From BMS3B sp964501105 (GTDB taxonomy: Archaea > Hydrothermarchaeota > Hydrothermarchaeia > Hydrothermarchaeales > BMS3B), in the NCBI GenBank assembly GCA_964501105.1, contig CAZCRG010000037.1, positions 1 through 15,945 of the forward strand: DNA of 15,945 bases. The letters run 5' to 3'. Positions within the stretch are counted from its first letter, which is position 1. Every line of letters begins with the position of its first letter. Of this stretch, positions 1 to 6,642 are shown in pieces. The notes beneath the pieces are model-generated. The model had not been told where the DNA came from. It ran no database searches and saw nothing but the letters and a program-made list of their open reading frames with translations. Position numbers and translations under genes: made by a program.

Positions 1-388
1 ATAGAAAAAAGGAGAAAAAAAAGTGAAAAAAATAAGAAGAAACATGGTTCCAGAAGCACGTTTGTTAGGATATCTACTGTCTTTACAAAGATCTTCTGCA
101 ATTTTTTCTTTTTATTTTGGAATAAAGTATAAGAATTGAAAAACTGCATATTTTATCTTCCTATACATGGTTATAGCACTATGGATATTAACCATAATTG
201 AATTTTATAAACTGGCAAAATCTGGAATAATTTTAAAGGAGAAATAATGTTATGTTACGATTAATAATATTATCATGAATTGAGTTTTATAGAATCTCTG
301 AACAGATATCTCAAGATTCATCCTGCGAATGTGCTTATATCTTTTTGAACCTTCTGATATACTCCAGATAATACAAGATAACACAATT
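1..388. other. AT-rich intergenic stretch, no gene recognised
   Basis: No convincing reading frame on either strand. The first 40 bases are a run of A-tracts, which on the minus strand would be T-tracts of the kind that end archaeal transcripts, so the repair operon from 4806 might terminate here. A TATA-like TTTTATAAA at 203-211, an AAGGAG at 236-241 and an ATG at 248 form a promoter/RBS/start arrangement on the plus strand, but the frame closes after five codons. A 31-codon frame starts at 44 with no well-placed ribosome site and no recognisable similarity. This may be decayed sequence or may hold an RNA I cannot identify. Confidence 0.5.
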
Positions 389-1171
389 TCAGTAATATCT
401 TCTCCCACTTACAAAATTATCAAACACAACTTCCCTTAGCTTCGAATAAACATGCTCAGCCAGTGGCTTGAGATTTACCACATCAGTGCGGTTGTAGTCC
501 ACCAGAGTTTCCAGAGCTTCCCTTTCACCATACACCTCCCACCTCTTCCACAGCCTCACAGCATCAAAGCCGCTCATTCCTTTAACCTCATCCTCCCTTT
601 CCAGTCCCAGTACCTCCTCAATTCTTTTAAGCCCGCCTTTCAATCCAATCCTCCTGGAGGCAAAGCAGAGGTCCATATGGGGCATTTCAAAGCTGAGGCT
701 GGGGAACTTTGCCTTGAGGAAGGGTATATCAAAACCAGAGCCATAGAAGGTGATAAAGAGAGAGTACTTTTCAAGCTCCCTTTTAAGTGCTTCCTCCTCA
801 AGATTTATACCCTTTATAAAGGATGTGTACTCCCTGCCGTTGTAGATGCCAACCATAGTTATATCATTTCTCTCCGTGCTAAGTCCTGTGGTCTCAATGT
901 CCAGAAAGCAGGTGCGCTCTCTGAATTCTGAGTAGAGGCGCCAGTGCTCACGCCGGGGCAGGCGACGTGAAAAGAAGTGGGGAATGAGAAGCTCAAGGTT
1001 CAGACTTGCCTCCTCTATCTCCCTGTCGAGAAGAGGCTTCCTTTTCTCAGGAATGCCCTCAATACTTTCCCTCTCCAAGAAGTCCTCCCAGGTTAGAATG
1101 CCTTTTTCCCAGAGGCGCCTCTCCTTAACTGTACCAACTCCGCTGAGAAACACAAAGCTGTGGCGTATCAT
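389..1171 (-). CDS. DEDD-type exonuclease, YprB/RNase_H_2-like
   Basis: A 260-residue predicted 3'-5' exonuclease with an RNase H fold. Residues about 8-30 (SGVGTVKERRLWEKG) look like the short helix-hairpin-helix that precedes this domain in YprB-like proteins. The exonuclease motifs are visible: motif I FLDIETTG with D91 and E93, motif II YGSGFDIPFL with D148, and motif III YNRTDV with Y226 and D230. The full acidic set suggests an active two-metal nuclease, of the DEDDy type by the Tyr four residues before the last Asp. Substrate (DNA or RNA) is unknown. The ATG overlaps the stop of the upstream nuclease gene by four bases (ATGA) and has GGAGGAG just before it, so it is the last gene of the polymerase operon. 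Family call firm, role inferred from context. Confidence 0.85.
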   Translation of the reverse strand: MIRHSFVFLSGVGTVKERRLWEKGILTWEDFLERESIEGIPEKRKPLLDREIEEASLNLELLIPHFFSRRLPRREHWRLYSEFRERTCFLDIETTGLSTERNDITMVGIYNGREYTSFIKGINLEEEALKRELEKYSLFITFYGSGFDIPFLKAKFPSLSFEMPHMDLCFASRRIGLKGGLKRIEEVLGLEREDEVKGMSGFDAVRLWKRWEVYGEREALETLVDYNRTDVVNLKPLAEHVYSKLREVVFDNFVSGRRYY

Positions 1172-1632
1172 TTCTCCTCCCCCACAACTCTGAAGGAGAC
1201 CTCGGCGCAGTAATCTTCTTCAAAATTAACTCTGGCAACTATAGCCCTGAAGCCAAGCCTCACTGCTTTCTCTATCATTCTCCTCTGCCTTGAGGAAAGC
1301 TCTGAGCTTCCAGCCTTTACCTCTACCACAAAGCCCTGGTGAGGTGCCTTTTCAAAGTATCTCCTCAGTCCGCAGCCTGAGAAAAGCTCATGAACAACCT
1401 CTCTTGAACTCACACTATCTCTCTCCGGAAATATGGCAAAGTAATCCATTGTCCTGTAATTCTCCCTCAGAAACTCCACCTCATAGCTCTCCGGAAGCTT
1501 TAGCTTTTCAATCTTTTCCAGTAGCTTCCAGGGGCGGTAGAGGAAGAATCCCTTCCTTCTCAGAAGGTGAGCTACAATAAGCTCGCCTATCTCACCCTTT
1601 AACTTTTTGCTCTCAAGCAGGCTGTACCTCAT
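1168..1632 (-). CDS. PD-(D/E)XK superfamily nuclease, small
   Basis: A 154-residue protein with the layout of a restriction-endonuclease-like fold. It has an N-terminal helix GEIGELIVAHLLRRKGF carrying E17, then D63 in TMDYFAIF, then E104-V-K106 in FVVEVKAG, then Q116 in a helix (SSRQRRMIEKA). This E..D..EXK..Q order resembles archaeal Holliday-junction-resolvase-like and VRR-NUC-like nucleases, but the stretch between helix and D63 is longer and I cannot assign a subfamily. The start is ATG at 1632 with GGTGA six bases upstream, 29 bases after the polymerase stop. It overlaps the exonuclease gene by four bases, implying co-translation. Likely a DNA-cleaving partner in the repair operon. The nuclease fold is well supported; the substrate is unknown. 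Confidence 0.75.
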   Translation of the reverse strand: MRYSLLESKKLKGEIGELIVAHLLRRKGFFLYRPWKLLEKIEKLKLPESYEVEFLRENYRTMDYFAIFPERDSVSSREVVHELFSGCGLRRYFEKAPHQGFVVEVKAGSSELSSRQRRMIEKAVRLGFRAIVARVNFEEDYCAEVSFRVVGEEK

Positions 1633-1661
1633 TTCAATTCACCACTATATTGGAGCAGGGC

Positions 1662-3863
1662 TCAGGTGTACTCCACAATAAGCTTCTGCTCTCCTCTCTC
1701 CAGTATAAGCTTCCTCAGCACCTCCCTGTCATATCCGAAGGGAAGGAGCAGATTCTCGCCAGCGCGAAGCAGAAGTTCGACATAGTAGCTGCTATCATAG
1801 CTCTCCCCCTCTTCAACAAACTCTGCTACAGCAACCCTGCTGCTGAGCTTTCTTGCCCTTTTATTCTTCACAATATAGCGAACATGCTCCCCGGGGTGGA
1901 GGTAGACGTTGGAATTCCTGAGCTGCTTAAGCGCTGCATAGGTCAGGCTTCTAACCCTGTATTCCTCCAGCGATTTTGATATCCTGACTGTGAGCATAAG
2001 GTCTTCAGTGTTCACATCGCCAGTGAGTGTCCTCTTGACGAAGTCCTTAAGAACATTAATTGCCTCCGGTATCTCTGCGTAGAACTCGGCAGCACTTGAA
2101 GCTCTGGCGAGCTCATTCAGCATGGCAATCTGTACCTTCTTCACCAGCTCGGGCGAATCGCTCCTCCTCATCTCTATACCACGAACTTTAAGCTTGCCCT
2201 TCTCAAAAAGTCCATAGTAGCGGTTCATAACCCCAACCTGCTTCTCTCTGCTGGGCAGAAATACTATCCACCGATAGCGTCCCTCGACATCAACAGGTAT
2301 ATCGAACTCCCTGGTAATAGCTCTGGCAAGTTCCTCAAACTCCCACATCTCAGCCTCCTTCATCACCCAGAGGGAATCAACAATACCGTGGAGCACATCA
2401 AAGCCATAGTGCTCAGCCAGTGAAGCAGCTTCAAGGAGAATCTCCCTGCCAAAGGCAGTTATTGCTTCGTGGCACTCTATTCTACCAAATCTGGCATTTC
2501 GGTAGCCCATGTAGCCAAAGCTTGTTACGAGGAGCCATTTCAGCGCCTTCTGACGCCTGTCTAGGGCTGTGCTTCTCCTGAGCTTAAACATCTTCTTGTA
2601 AACCTGACGCCTGTCCACCAGCATACCTACAACAGCAGGAATCATTCCTGTGCGTTTCTCGCATAGATGATATCCAAGCTCTGGCACTCTAAGGTTCGAA
2701 TCTCTGCAGCAGTCGCAGAATATGGTCTCAGGGGAGATGTTGTATCTGCGCATTATATTCGGGAACATGGAGGCAAAGTCCATCTCAACCACATTTTCAT
2801 ATAAACCCACCCTGGGCTCAAAGATGAAACCTCCTCTGTCAGCGAGAATTAAATCGCTCAGGCTCTTTTCCAGCTCGCAGCGCTGTCTCTTCCAGGGGAT
2901 AAGTATGCTATTTTCATGGCAGTATTTGAGCTGGAGGGTGGTGATAACATTGCCTGGAGTAATTCTCGCAATGCGCTGCAGGGGTATGCAGGCAATTCTT
3001 GAGAGTTCAGCTAAGCCACTAAGGCCTGCCTCCCTGAAAAGAAAGGAGTCCATAGCCGAGATATGCACTCTTCCATTGAGCATGAAGGGTGAGGGCTTAA
3101 AGTACACTCTACCATAGCTGAAGTAGGAGCGCTCCCTTTCAAGGCCATGATAGCCCTTCTCTCGACCAAGATGGAAATCAATACCAAGTTCCTTAAGGCG
3201 AGTAGTGAGGTAGGGGAAGAGTTTTGAATCACCCCTCTCAGTGAGAATTAAATCGGGGTCAAGCTGGGCTACCAGCGAGGACAGCTCTTCAAGAATATTC
3301 GTCTCTTCGCCTGTGAGAATGAAGCTCTCATCAGCAGTCTCAAGCCTTATCTCCTTTATCCTGGCGCTTTTTGTATAAGTTCCGCCCTCAGGGATGACCT
3401 CCAGGGTGGCAGTCCTGAACTCTGGCAGAGAGTAACTCAGGGAGCCGGGGTTCTCAAGCAGCCTGTATCCCTTCTTCCTGACCTCAAGCTTCATCAGAGG
3501 ATGTATGCCGCGCTCAAAGAAAAAGCCCGTGGTAACAGGAATGTCCACATTGTACAAGTGGTTGTACTTCAATCTGCCTCTGTGGAGAAGCTCCTCTGCC
3601 AGCTCAAAGAACCTTGAGAAGCCCTTCACAGTTACCTTCACAACATCTCTACTTTCTCCTGAGAGCTCTCTAAGGGTTTCATTCTCAATCTTAACTCCTT
3701 CAGCAGAGGCAAGCTTCTCAATAGTTTTATTATCCTCTGCTCTGATGTAGAACTTTGGCGTGTACTCTTCCTCCAGGCTAACAACCCTCCCGCTCTCCTC
3801 CTTCAACCACAGCTTAATTGTGGTACTGCCTGAAGGGTAGGCATCTATTATCCAGCCTTTCAT
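1662..3863 (-). CDS. polB2: Family B DNA polymerase, PolB2 (Dpo2-like) lineage
   Basis: A 733-residue family B polymerase. The N-terminal and exonuclease-like region covers about residues 1-345, the palm and fingers about 355-550, the thumb about 560-733. Motif A is intact at D362 (DFASMFPNI, with Phe for the usual Tyr). Motif B is altered: K442 is kept but the usual NSxYG reads VTSFG, followed by GYMGYRNARFG. Motif C reads HGIVDSL, with I494 where YGDTDS has its first Asp and D496 kept. The exonuclease domain has lost its acidic motifs: LEVIP near 154 where DIE is expected, KLFPYL near 214 in place of FDxPYL, and no clear YxxxD. These traits match the archaeal PolB2 group, once thought inactive and later shown in Crenarchaeota (Dpo2) to act in damage tolerance. 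C383, C385, C386, H399 and C401 between motif A and the fingers could bind a metal. Its ATG overlaps the preceding small gene by four bases. Confidence 0.88.
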   Translation of the reverse strand: MKGWIIDAYPSGSTTIKLWLKEESGRVVSLEEEYTPKFYIRAEDNKTIEKLASAEGVKIENETLRELSGESRDVVKVTVKGFSRFFELAEELLHRGRLKYNHLYNVDIPVTTGFFFERGIHPLMKLEVRKKGYRLLENPGSLSYSLPEFRTATLEVIPEGGTYTKSARIKEIRLETADESFILTGEETNILEELSSLVAQLDPDLILTERGDSKLFPYLTTRLKELGIDFHLGREKGYHGLERERSYFSYGRVYFKPSPFMLNGRVHISAMDSFLFREAGLSGLAELSRIACIPLQRIARITPGNVITTLQLKYCHENSILIPWKRQRCELEKSLSDLILADRGGFIFEPRVGLYENVVEMDFASMFPNIMRRYNISPETIFCDCCRDSNLRVPELGYHLCEKRTGMIPAVVGMLVDRRQVYKKMFKLRRSTALDRRQKALKWLLVTSFGYMGYRNARFGRIECHEAITAFGREILLEAASLAEHYGFDVLHGIVDSLWVMKEAEMWEFEELARAITREFDIPVDVEGRYRWIVFLPSREKQVGVMNRYYGLFEKGKLKVRGIEMRRSDSPELVKKVQIAMLNELARASSAAEFYAEIPEAINVLKDFVKRTLTGDVNTEDLMLTVRISKSLEEYRVRSLTYAALKQLRNSNVYLHPGEHVRYIVKNKRARKLSSRVAVAEFVEEGESYDSSYYVELLLRAGENLLLPFGYDREVLRKLILERGEQKLIVEYT

Positions 3864-4093
3864 TTCTTATTCTCCTTCACCAGCTCAATGAGCACAGCAA
3901 GAATAAAGGCTCTGTAGGGGTCTATACTGGCAAGGTAGCTGGCAGCACTGGCATGTCTGCGCGCAAGCTCTATAACTCTGTCGAAGGCCTCCCTATCCTC
4001 ACCCCTGAGAGCCCTGCGGAACTTCTGAAGCTCCCTGATCTCGCTCTCCAACCACTGCCTGTAGCTTGGTGCAACCCTTCCCAAGCCTGTCAC
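3860..4093 (-). CDS. Small all-helical protein in the PolB2 operon
   Basis: A 77-residue protein, unnamed as far as I can tell. It is predicted to be almost entirely helical: a first helix around 13-29 (YRQWLESEIRELQKFRRAL), a second around 34-50 (EAFDRVIELARRHASAA), and an amphipathic C-terminal helix from about 58 (DPYRAFILAVLIELVKENKK). It is too charged to be a membrane protein. It starts with GTG at 4093 inside the stop of the RecA-like gene (GTGA) and ends inside the polymerase start (ATGA), so it is translationally coupled on both sides. That position suggests a bridging or regulatory subunit between the RecA-like protein and the polymerase. This role is inference from position only. 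Confidence 0.75.
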   Translation of the reverse strand: MTGLGRVAPSYRQWLESEIRELQKFRRALRGEDREAFDRVIELARRHASAASYLASIDPYRAFILAVLIELVKENKK

Positions 4094-4806
4094 CTCATTA
4101 GAAACTCCTCAAGAGTTAGCTGGCTTGCCTGAGTCAGAGGTATCCTTACCTCCTCAGGCGGAAGCCACGGGCTACTCTGCAGTTTTACTCTGGCTGAGCC
4201 TTTGTGGAGTGAGAAGCTGAGAAAAGTGTCTGCAAAGTTAATGAGCCTTTCTCTTACCACCCTCTTCACCTTATCCTCAGTTTGTGCAGTGATTAGCAGG
4301 AGCTTCTCCCTTCTAAGCTCAGAGAGTTCTCTCAATGCCTCCTGTAGTATTATCATAGCATCTCTCATGGGAGCATCTCTGCCCCTGAAGAGATGAGTCA
4401 GGTGGGAGAAAATCACAGCATCAACCCTGCTGGAAAGCTCGGGCATTCTTTCTGAGAAGAAGGTGTTGAGCTGATAGGCTGTGAAGGGGCGCACTATCAG
4501 GGTGTTATCCAGAACCATGGCTGCACTGTACCCCTGTGCTCTTGCAATTTCTGCCACGCGGTAGGGGTTGAAGCTGGAGCCGCACTCCACAACAAGAGGA
4601 GTTAGCCCATGCTTTGCAGTGAGCTCAGCCACAAGGCTGTACACAAGCTCATTGAGCTGCTTACTCTCTGCCTCTATCATATAGACCTTTCCAGGAGAAA
4701 GCCCCCCCAGAGTGGAGTCTATCACTGGCAAACCCGTAGAATAGCTTAAACCTACTCTGGCAGAGGGTGAGCAAACTTCAGCCAGGGTTAAATCGCAGTA
4801 ACTCAA
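4090..4806 (-). CDS. RecA/RadB-like protein lacking a Walker A motif
   Basis: A 238-residue protein that follows the RadA/RadB core from end to end. TGLPVIDSTLGGLSPGKVYMIE (25-45) matches the strand before the P-loop, VVECGSSFNPYRVAEIA (72-88) matches the yIDTEgtF-peR segment, VDAVIFSHLTHLF (128-140) is the Walker B strand, LLITAQ (170-175) the sensor strand, and SSPWLPPEEVRI (211-222) the conserved C-terminal turn. Where GxxGxGKT should lie the sequence is EAESKQLNEL (45-54), with no glycine loop and no Lys-Thr pair, and the Walker B Asp is replaced (IFSHL). It therefore probably cannot bind ATP in the normal way and may be a structural or recruiting subunit, as ImuA is in bacterial mutasomes. 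First gene of the operon. Start is TTG with AGGAGGT ten bases upstream. Confidence 0.8.
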   Translation of the reverse strand: MSYCDLTLAEVCSPSARVGLSYSTGLPVIDSTLGGLSPGKVYMIEAESKQLNELVYSLVAELTAKHGLTPLVVECGSSFNPYRVAEIARAQGYSAAMVLDNTLIVRPFTAYQLNTFFSERMPELSSRVDAVIFSHLTHLFRGRDAPMRDAMIILQEALRELSELRREKLLLITAQTEDKVKRVVRERLINFADTFLSFSLHKGSARVKLQSSPWLPPEEVRIPLTQASQLTLEEFLMR

Positions 4807-4816
4807 TCTTTTTCAT

Positions 4817-4823
4817 ACCTCCT
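4817..4823 (-). promoter_or_regulatory. Ribosome binding site deciding a TTG start
   Basis: On the minus strand AGGAGGT lies ten bases before TTG at 4806. An ATG directly abuts the site at 4816 but opens a frame of only twelve codons, so TTG is the probable start of the RecA-like gene. Confidence 0.6.
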
Positions 4824-4860
4824 GTGGCGGCTGTGAGCTTTGGAGAGGTGGTTGTACTCT

Positions 4861-4872
4861 AGCATAAATAGA
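4861..4872 (-). promoter_or_regulatory. Putative TATA box of the PolB2 operon
   Basis: The minus strand reads CTATTTATGCT, which would place a transcription start near 4840, giving a leader of about 35 bases that includes the AGGAGGT site. It is the only AT-rich element between the operon and the end of the propeller gene. I see no clear operator beside it. Confidence 0.4.
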
Positions 4873-4943
4873 TGTGCCCTGCTGAGTGGCTATCTAATTT
4901 GCGGGGGAGCATGGGAAAAGTGAAGAAAGAGTTTATTCAGAGT

Positions 4944-6029
4944 TCACCTATGCATCTTATAGTAAATCAGCACCATGGAAGAGATAATCACCCCGGCTAA
5001 AAAGGCAATAAAAAGCTCTTTAGAAGTGAAGCCTTCCTTCTCTGGCTCAGTTATTACCTGCTCAGGCCTTTCAGTTATTATCTCAGCAGGAGTCTCTGGA
5101 GGAGGACTTACTTCAGGCAGGGAGACATTCACAGGAGGTTCCTCCTCTGGCTCTTCCTCCTTCAATTTCAGGGCTGAAGTGTCTAAGAGTTTCACTTCGC
5201 CCTCCCAGGTGCCTAAAAGAAGAAGCTGTGAGTCTTCACTTATATCAACACTCTGCACATCCTTTACTTCTATTGAGTATAGGAGGTGGTCGTAAAAGTC
5301 GTAGCTTTCAACTCTGCCTTCGATAGCCACTACAACCCTTTCTGCACTTCCTGCAAGGCAGGCATCTATGGCCTTTAGCTCCTTCTGAAAAACAATATCA
5401 CCGCTGGTAGTTAGAAGAATAATCTTTTTAGTTGTCCTTGCCAGTACAGTATTTCCATCCTCTGAAATATCAACCTCATAGACAAGATTTTCAAGGTCGA
5501 TACTTTTCTGCACTTCACCTTTAGCATTCAGGATAAAAAGGGTGCCATTACTGAGCCCGGCTGCAATCTTTGAGCCGTCCTTTGAAATATCCACAGAGTA
5601 GATGTAGTCTCCCAGATTGACTTCCGTGAAGGGCTTTAAAAAGGATATAATCCCGAGCTCCGTGCCTGAAGAGTAAACAATCTTTTCTGCCCTGCCAGAG
5701 ATGGCAAGGCTGGATATGGCATTCTCCTTCCTCAGACTGAAGACCTCTTCTGAGCCCTTATATACTCTGAGATTTCCATCTATATCTCCCACACCAAGAT
5801 AGGAGCCCTCGCTGGAAACAGCTATTGCCTTAACACTTTTTGAGAAGGAAGTTTCAAATATTGTTGCACCCCCTGAGCTGAAGAAGTAGACATTGCTGTC
5901 AAGAGTTCTGAGAGCAAAGCTTTCGCCCTCTGAGCCCATACTCACTTCATAAACAGGAGAATCAAAGCTGTAGCTGAATAGTGTAGCATTACTCAGGGCT
6001 GAGATAGAAAGTATGAGCAGGAGGAGCAT
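4944..6029 (-). CDS. Secreted, membrane-anchored seven-bladed beta-propeller protein
   Basis: 361 residues. A hydrophobic signal sequence covers about 1-15 (MLLLLILSISALSNA). Then come seven repeats of the pattern hydrophobic-S-xDG-x-h-hGxxxGxhxhh, starting near residues 28, 68, 108, 146, 186, 221 and 261. The clearest are VDISKDGSKIAAGLSNG and VDISEDGNTVLARTT. They form a predicted WD40/PQQ-like propeller. A Pro/Glu-rich linker (about 289-335) leads to a single C-terminal membrane helix (about 338-357) with a short basic tail (YYKMHR). The propeller should face outside the cell, tethered by its C terminus, and could be a ligand-binding or adhesion module. The ligand is unknown. There is no Shine-Dalgarno and a TATA box sits at the right distance for leaderless translation from ATG 6029. 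Confidence 0.75.
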   Translation of the reverse strand: MLLLLILSISALSNATLFSYSFDSPVYEVSMGSEGESFALRTLDSNVYFFSSGGATIFETSFSKSVKAIAVSSEGSYLGVGDIDGNLRVYKGSEEVFSLRKENAISSLAISGRAEKIVYSSGTELGIISFLKPFTEVNLGDYIYSVDISKDGSKIAAGLSNGTLFILNAKGEVQKSIDLENLVYEVDISEDGNTVLARTTKKIILLTTSGDIVFQKELKAIDACLAGSAERVVVAIEGRVESYDFYDHLLYSIEVKDVQSVDISEDSQLLLLGTWEGEVKLLDTSALKLKEEEPEEEPPVNVSLPEVSPPPETPAEIITERPEQVITEPEKEGFTSKELFIAFLAGVIISSMVLIYYKMHR

Positions 6030-6050
6030 AATTATAAATTGTATCCGAAG

Positions 6051-6060
6051 TATTATAAAG
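6051..6060 (-). promoter_or_regulatory. TATA box for the propeller gene, leaderless
   Basis: The minus strand reads CTTTATAATA centred about 26 bases before ATG 6029. This predicts a transcript beginning at or next to the start codon, consistent with the absence of a ribosome site. Confidence 0.55.
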
Positions 6061-6138
6061 CTACCTGAATTTCCTTACCCTCTGGGCTCTAATTCCATTG
6101 AACTCTTTAGTGAGGTTCAGTGTCTCAACAACATCCAT
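6061..6138 (-). pseudogene. ABC-ATPase N-terminal remnant or leaderless mini-protein (25 codons)
   Basis: A 25-codon frame whose residues 5-18 (ETLNLTKEFNGIRA) look like the first strand of ABC transporter ATPases, which typically open with a vxxLTKxFgxxxAv pattern. It then continues RVRKFR and stops at TAG, long before the Walker A motif would occur. A strong TATA box lies about 26 bases upstream of the ATG, as expected for a leaderless gene. The two readings are a gene decayed or deleted after its first exon-sized piece, or a genuine short protein. I favour a remnant because the similarity ends abruptly and the propeller promoter begins directly after the stop. The similarity is judged by eye on few residues. 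Confidence 0.4.
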
Positions 6139-6154
6139 AAATTAAACAGGATAG

Positions 6155-6167
6155 AATATTTATATTT
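6155..6167 (-). promoter_or_regulatory. TATA box upstream of the ABC-like remnant
   Basis: The minus strand reads AAATATAAATATT, with its centre about 24-26 bases before ATG 6138. If active, it would start a leaderless transcript that could read on through the propeller gene. Confidence 0.45.
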
Positions 6168-6179
6168 CGGAGAAAGAAC

Positions 6180-6192
6180 AAAAAAATAAAAA
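6180..6192 (-). terminator. T-tract terminator after the USP operon
   Basis: Just past the USP stop at 6201 the minus strand has TTTTT-A-TTTTTTT. Archaeal RNA polymerase terminates at such T-runs without needing a hairpin. It separates the TSUP/USP operon from the next promoter. Confidence 0.5.
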
Positions 6193-6200
6193 GAGAGGTA

Positions 6201-6629
6201 CTACTCCCTGGGTGGTACAATCATTACAGGCACTGGAGATATACCTGTAACTCTCTCTGCAACACTTCCAAGGAGAATCTTCTCAAGACCACTGTGACCG
6301 TGGCTTCCAAGGACTATTAAATCACATTTAAGCTCCTTGGCAGCGTTCACAATTTGGATATAAGGTGCACCTTCCCTGACAATAAAATTAACATCTATGC
6401 CATCAAAGTTCACATCTTCCTTGACCTTCTCAATTATAACCTCTGCCTCCTCTGCATATCTCTTCTTCATATCGTGCCACATCACCTCAATATAACCCTG
6501 CACATTTGCCACATGGAGTACTGTAAGCTTTGCTCCTGTCTCTCTTGCCAGGAAAGTTGCATACTCCACTGCTTCTTCACTGAACTTTGAACCATCTGTT
6601 GCCACCAGGATGTGTTTAAAGGGTGCCAT
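6201..6629 (-). CDS. Universal stress protein, ATP-binding type
   Basis: A 142-residue single-domain USP. The first strand ends in ILVATDGS with D12, the usual adenine-contacting Asp position. The nucleotide loop G108-x2-G111-x9-G121-S122 is complete (GSHGHSG...LLGSVAERV), followed by the final strand VPVMIVPP. It should bind ATP as a dimer. It is the last gene of a four-gene operon and follows the TSUP permease by 13 bases, with its GGAGGT site overlapping the permease stop. Of the USP domains in this window, this and the second domain of the 12822-13691 gene have the most complete ATP motif. A sensor or regulator of the permease is a reasonable inference; the physiological signal is unknown. 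Confidence 0.92.
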   Translation of the reverse strand: MAPFKHILVATDGSKFSEEAVEYATFLARETGAKLTVLHVANVQGYIEVMWHDMKKRYAEEAEVIIEKVKEDVNFDGIDVNFIVREGAPYIQIVNAAKELKCDLIVLGSHGHSGLEKILLGSVAERVTGISPVPVMIVPPRE

Positions 6630-6642
6630 TCTTCAATACCTC

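Noticed and set aside
44..139. 31-codon frame near the window start
   Set aside because: No ribosome site or TATA box at the right distance and no similarity that I recognise.
248..265. TATA box, AAGGAG and ATG in order at 203-250
   Set aside because: The frame ends after five codons, so no gene is supported; noted only as possible decay.
452..931. Long open frame on the plus strand opposite the exonuclease gene
   Set aside because: Its translation has no recognisable domain, and the opposite strand carries intact catalytic motifs and operon overlaps.
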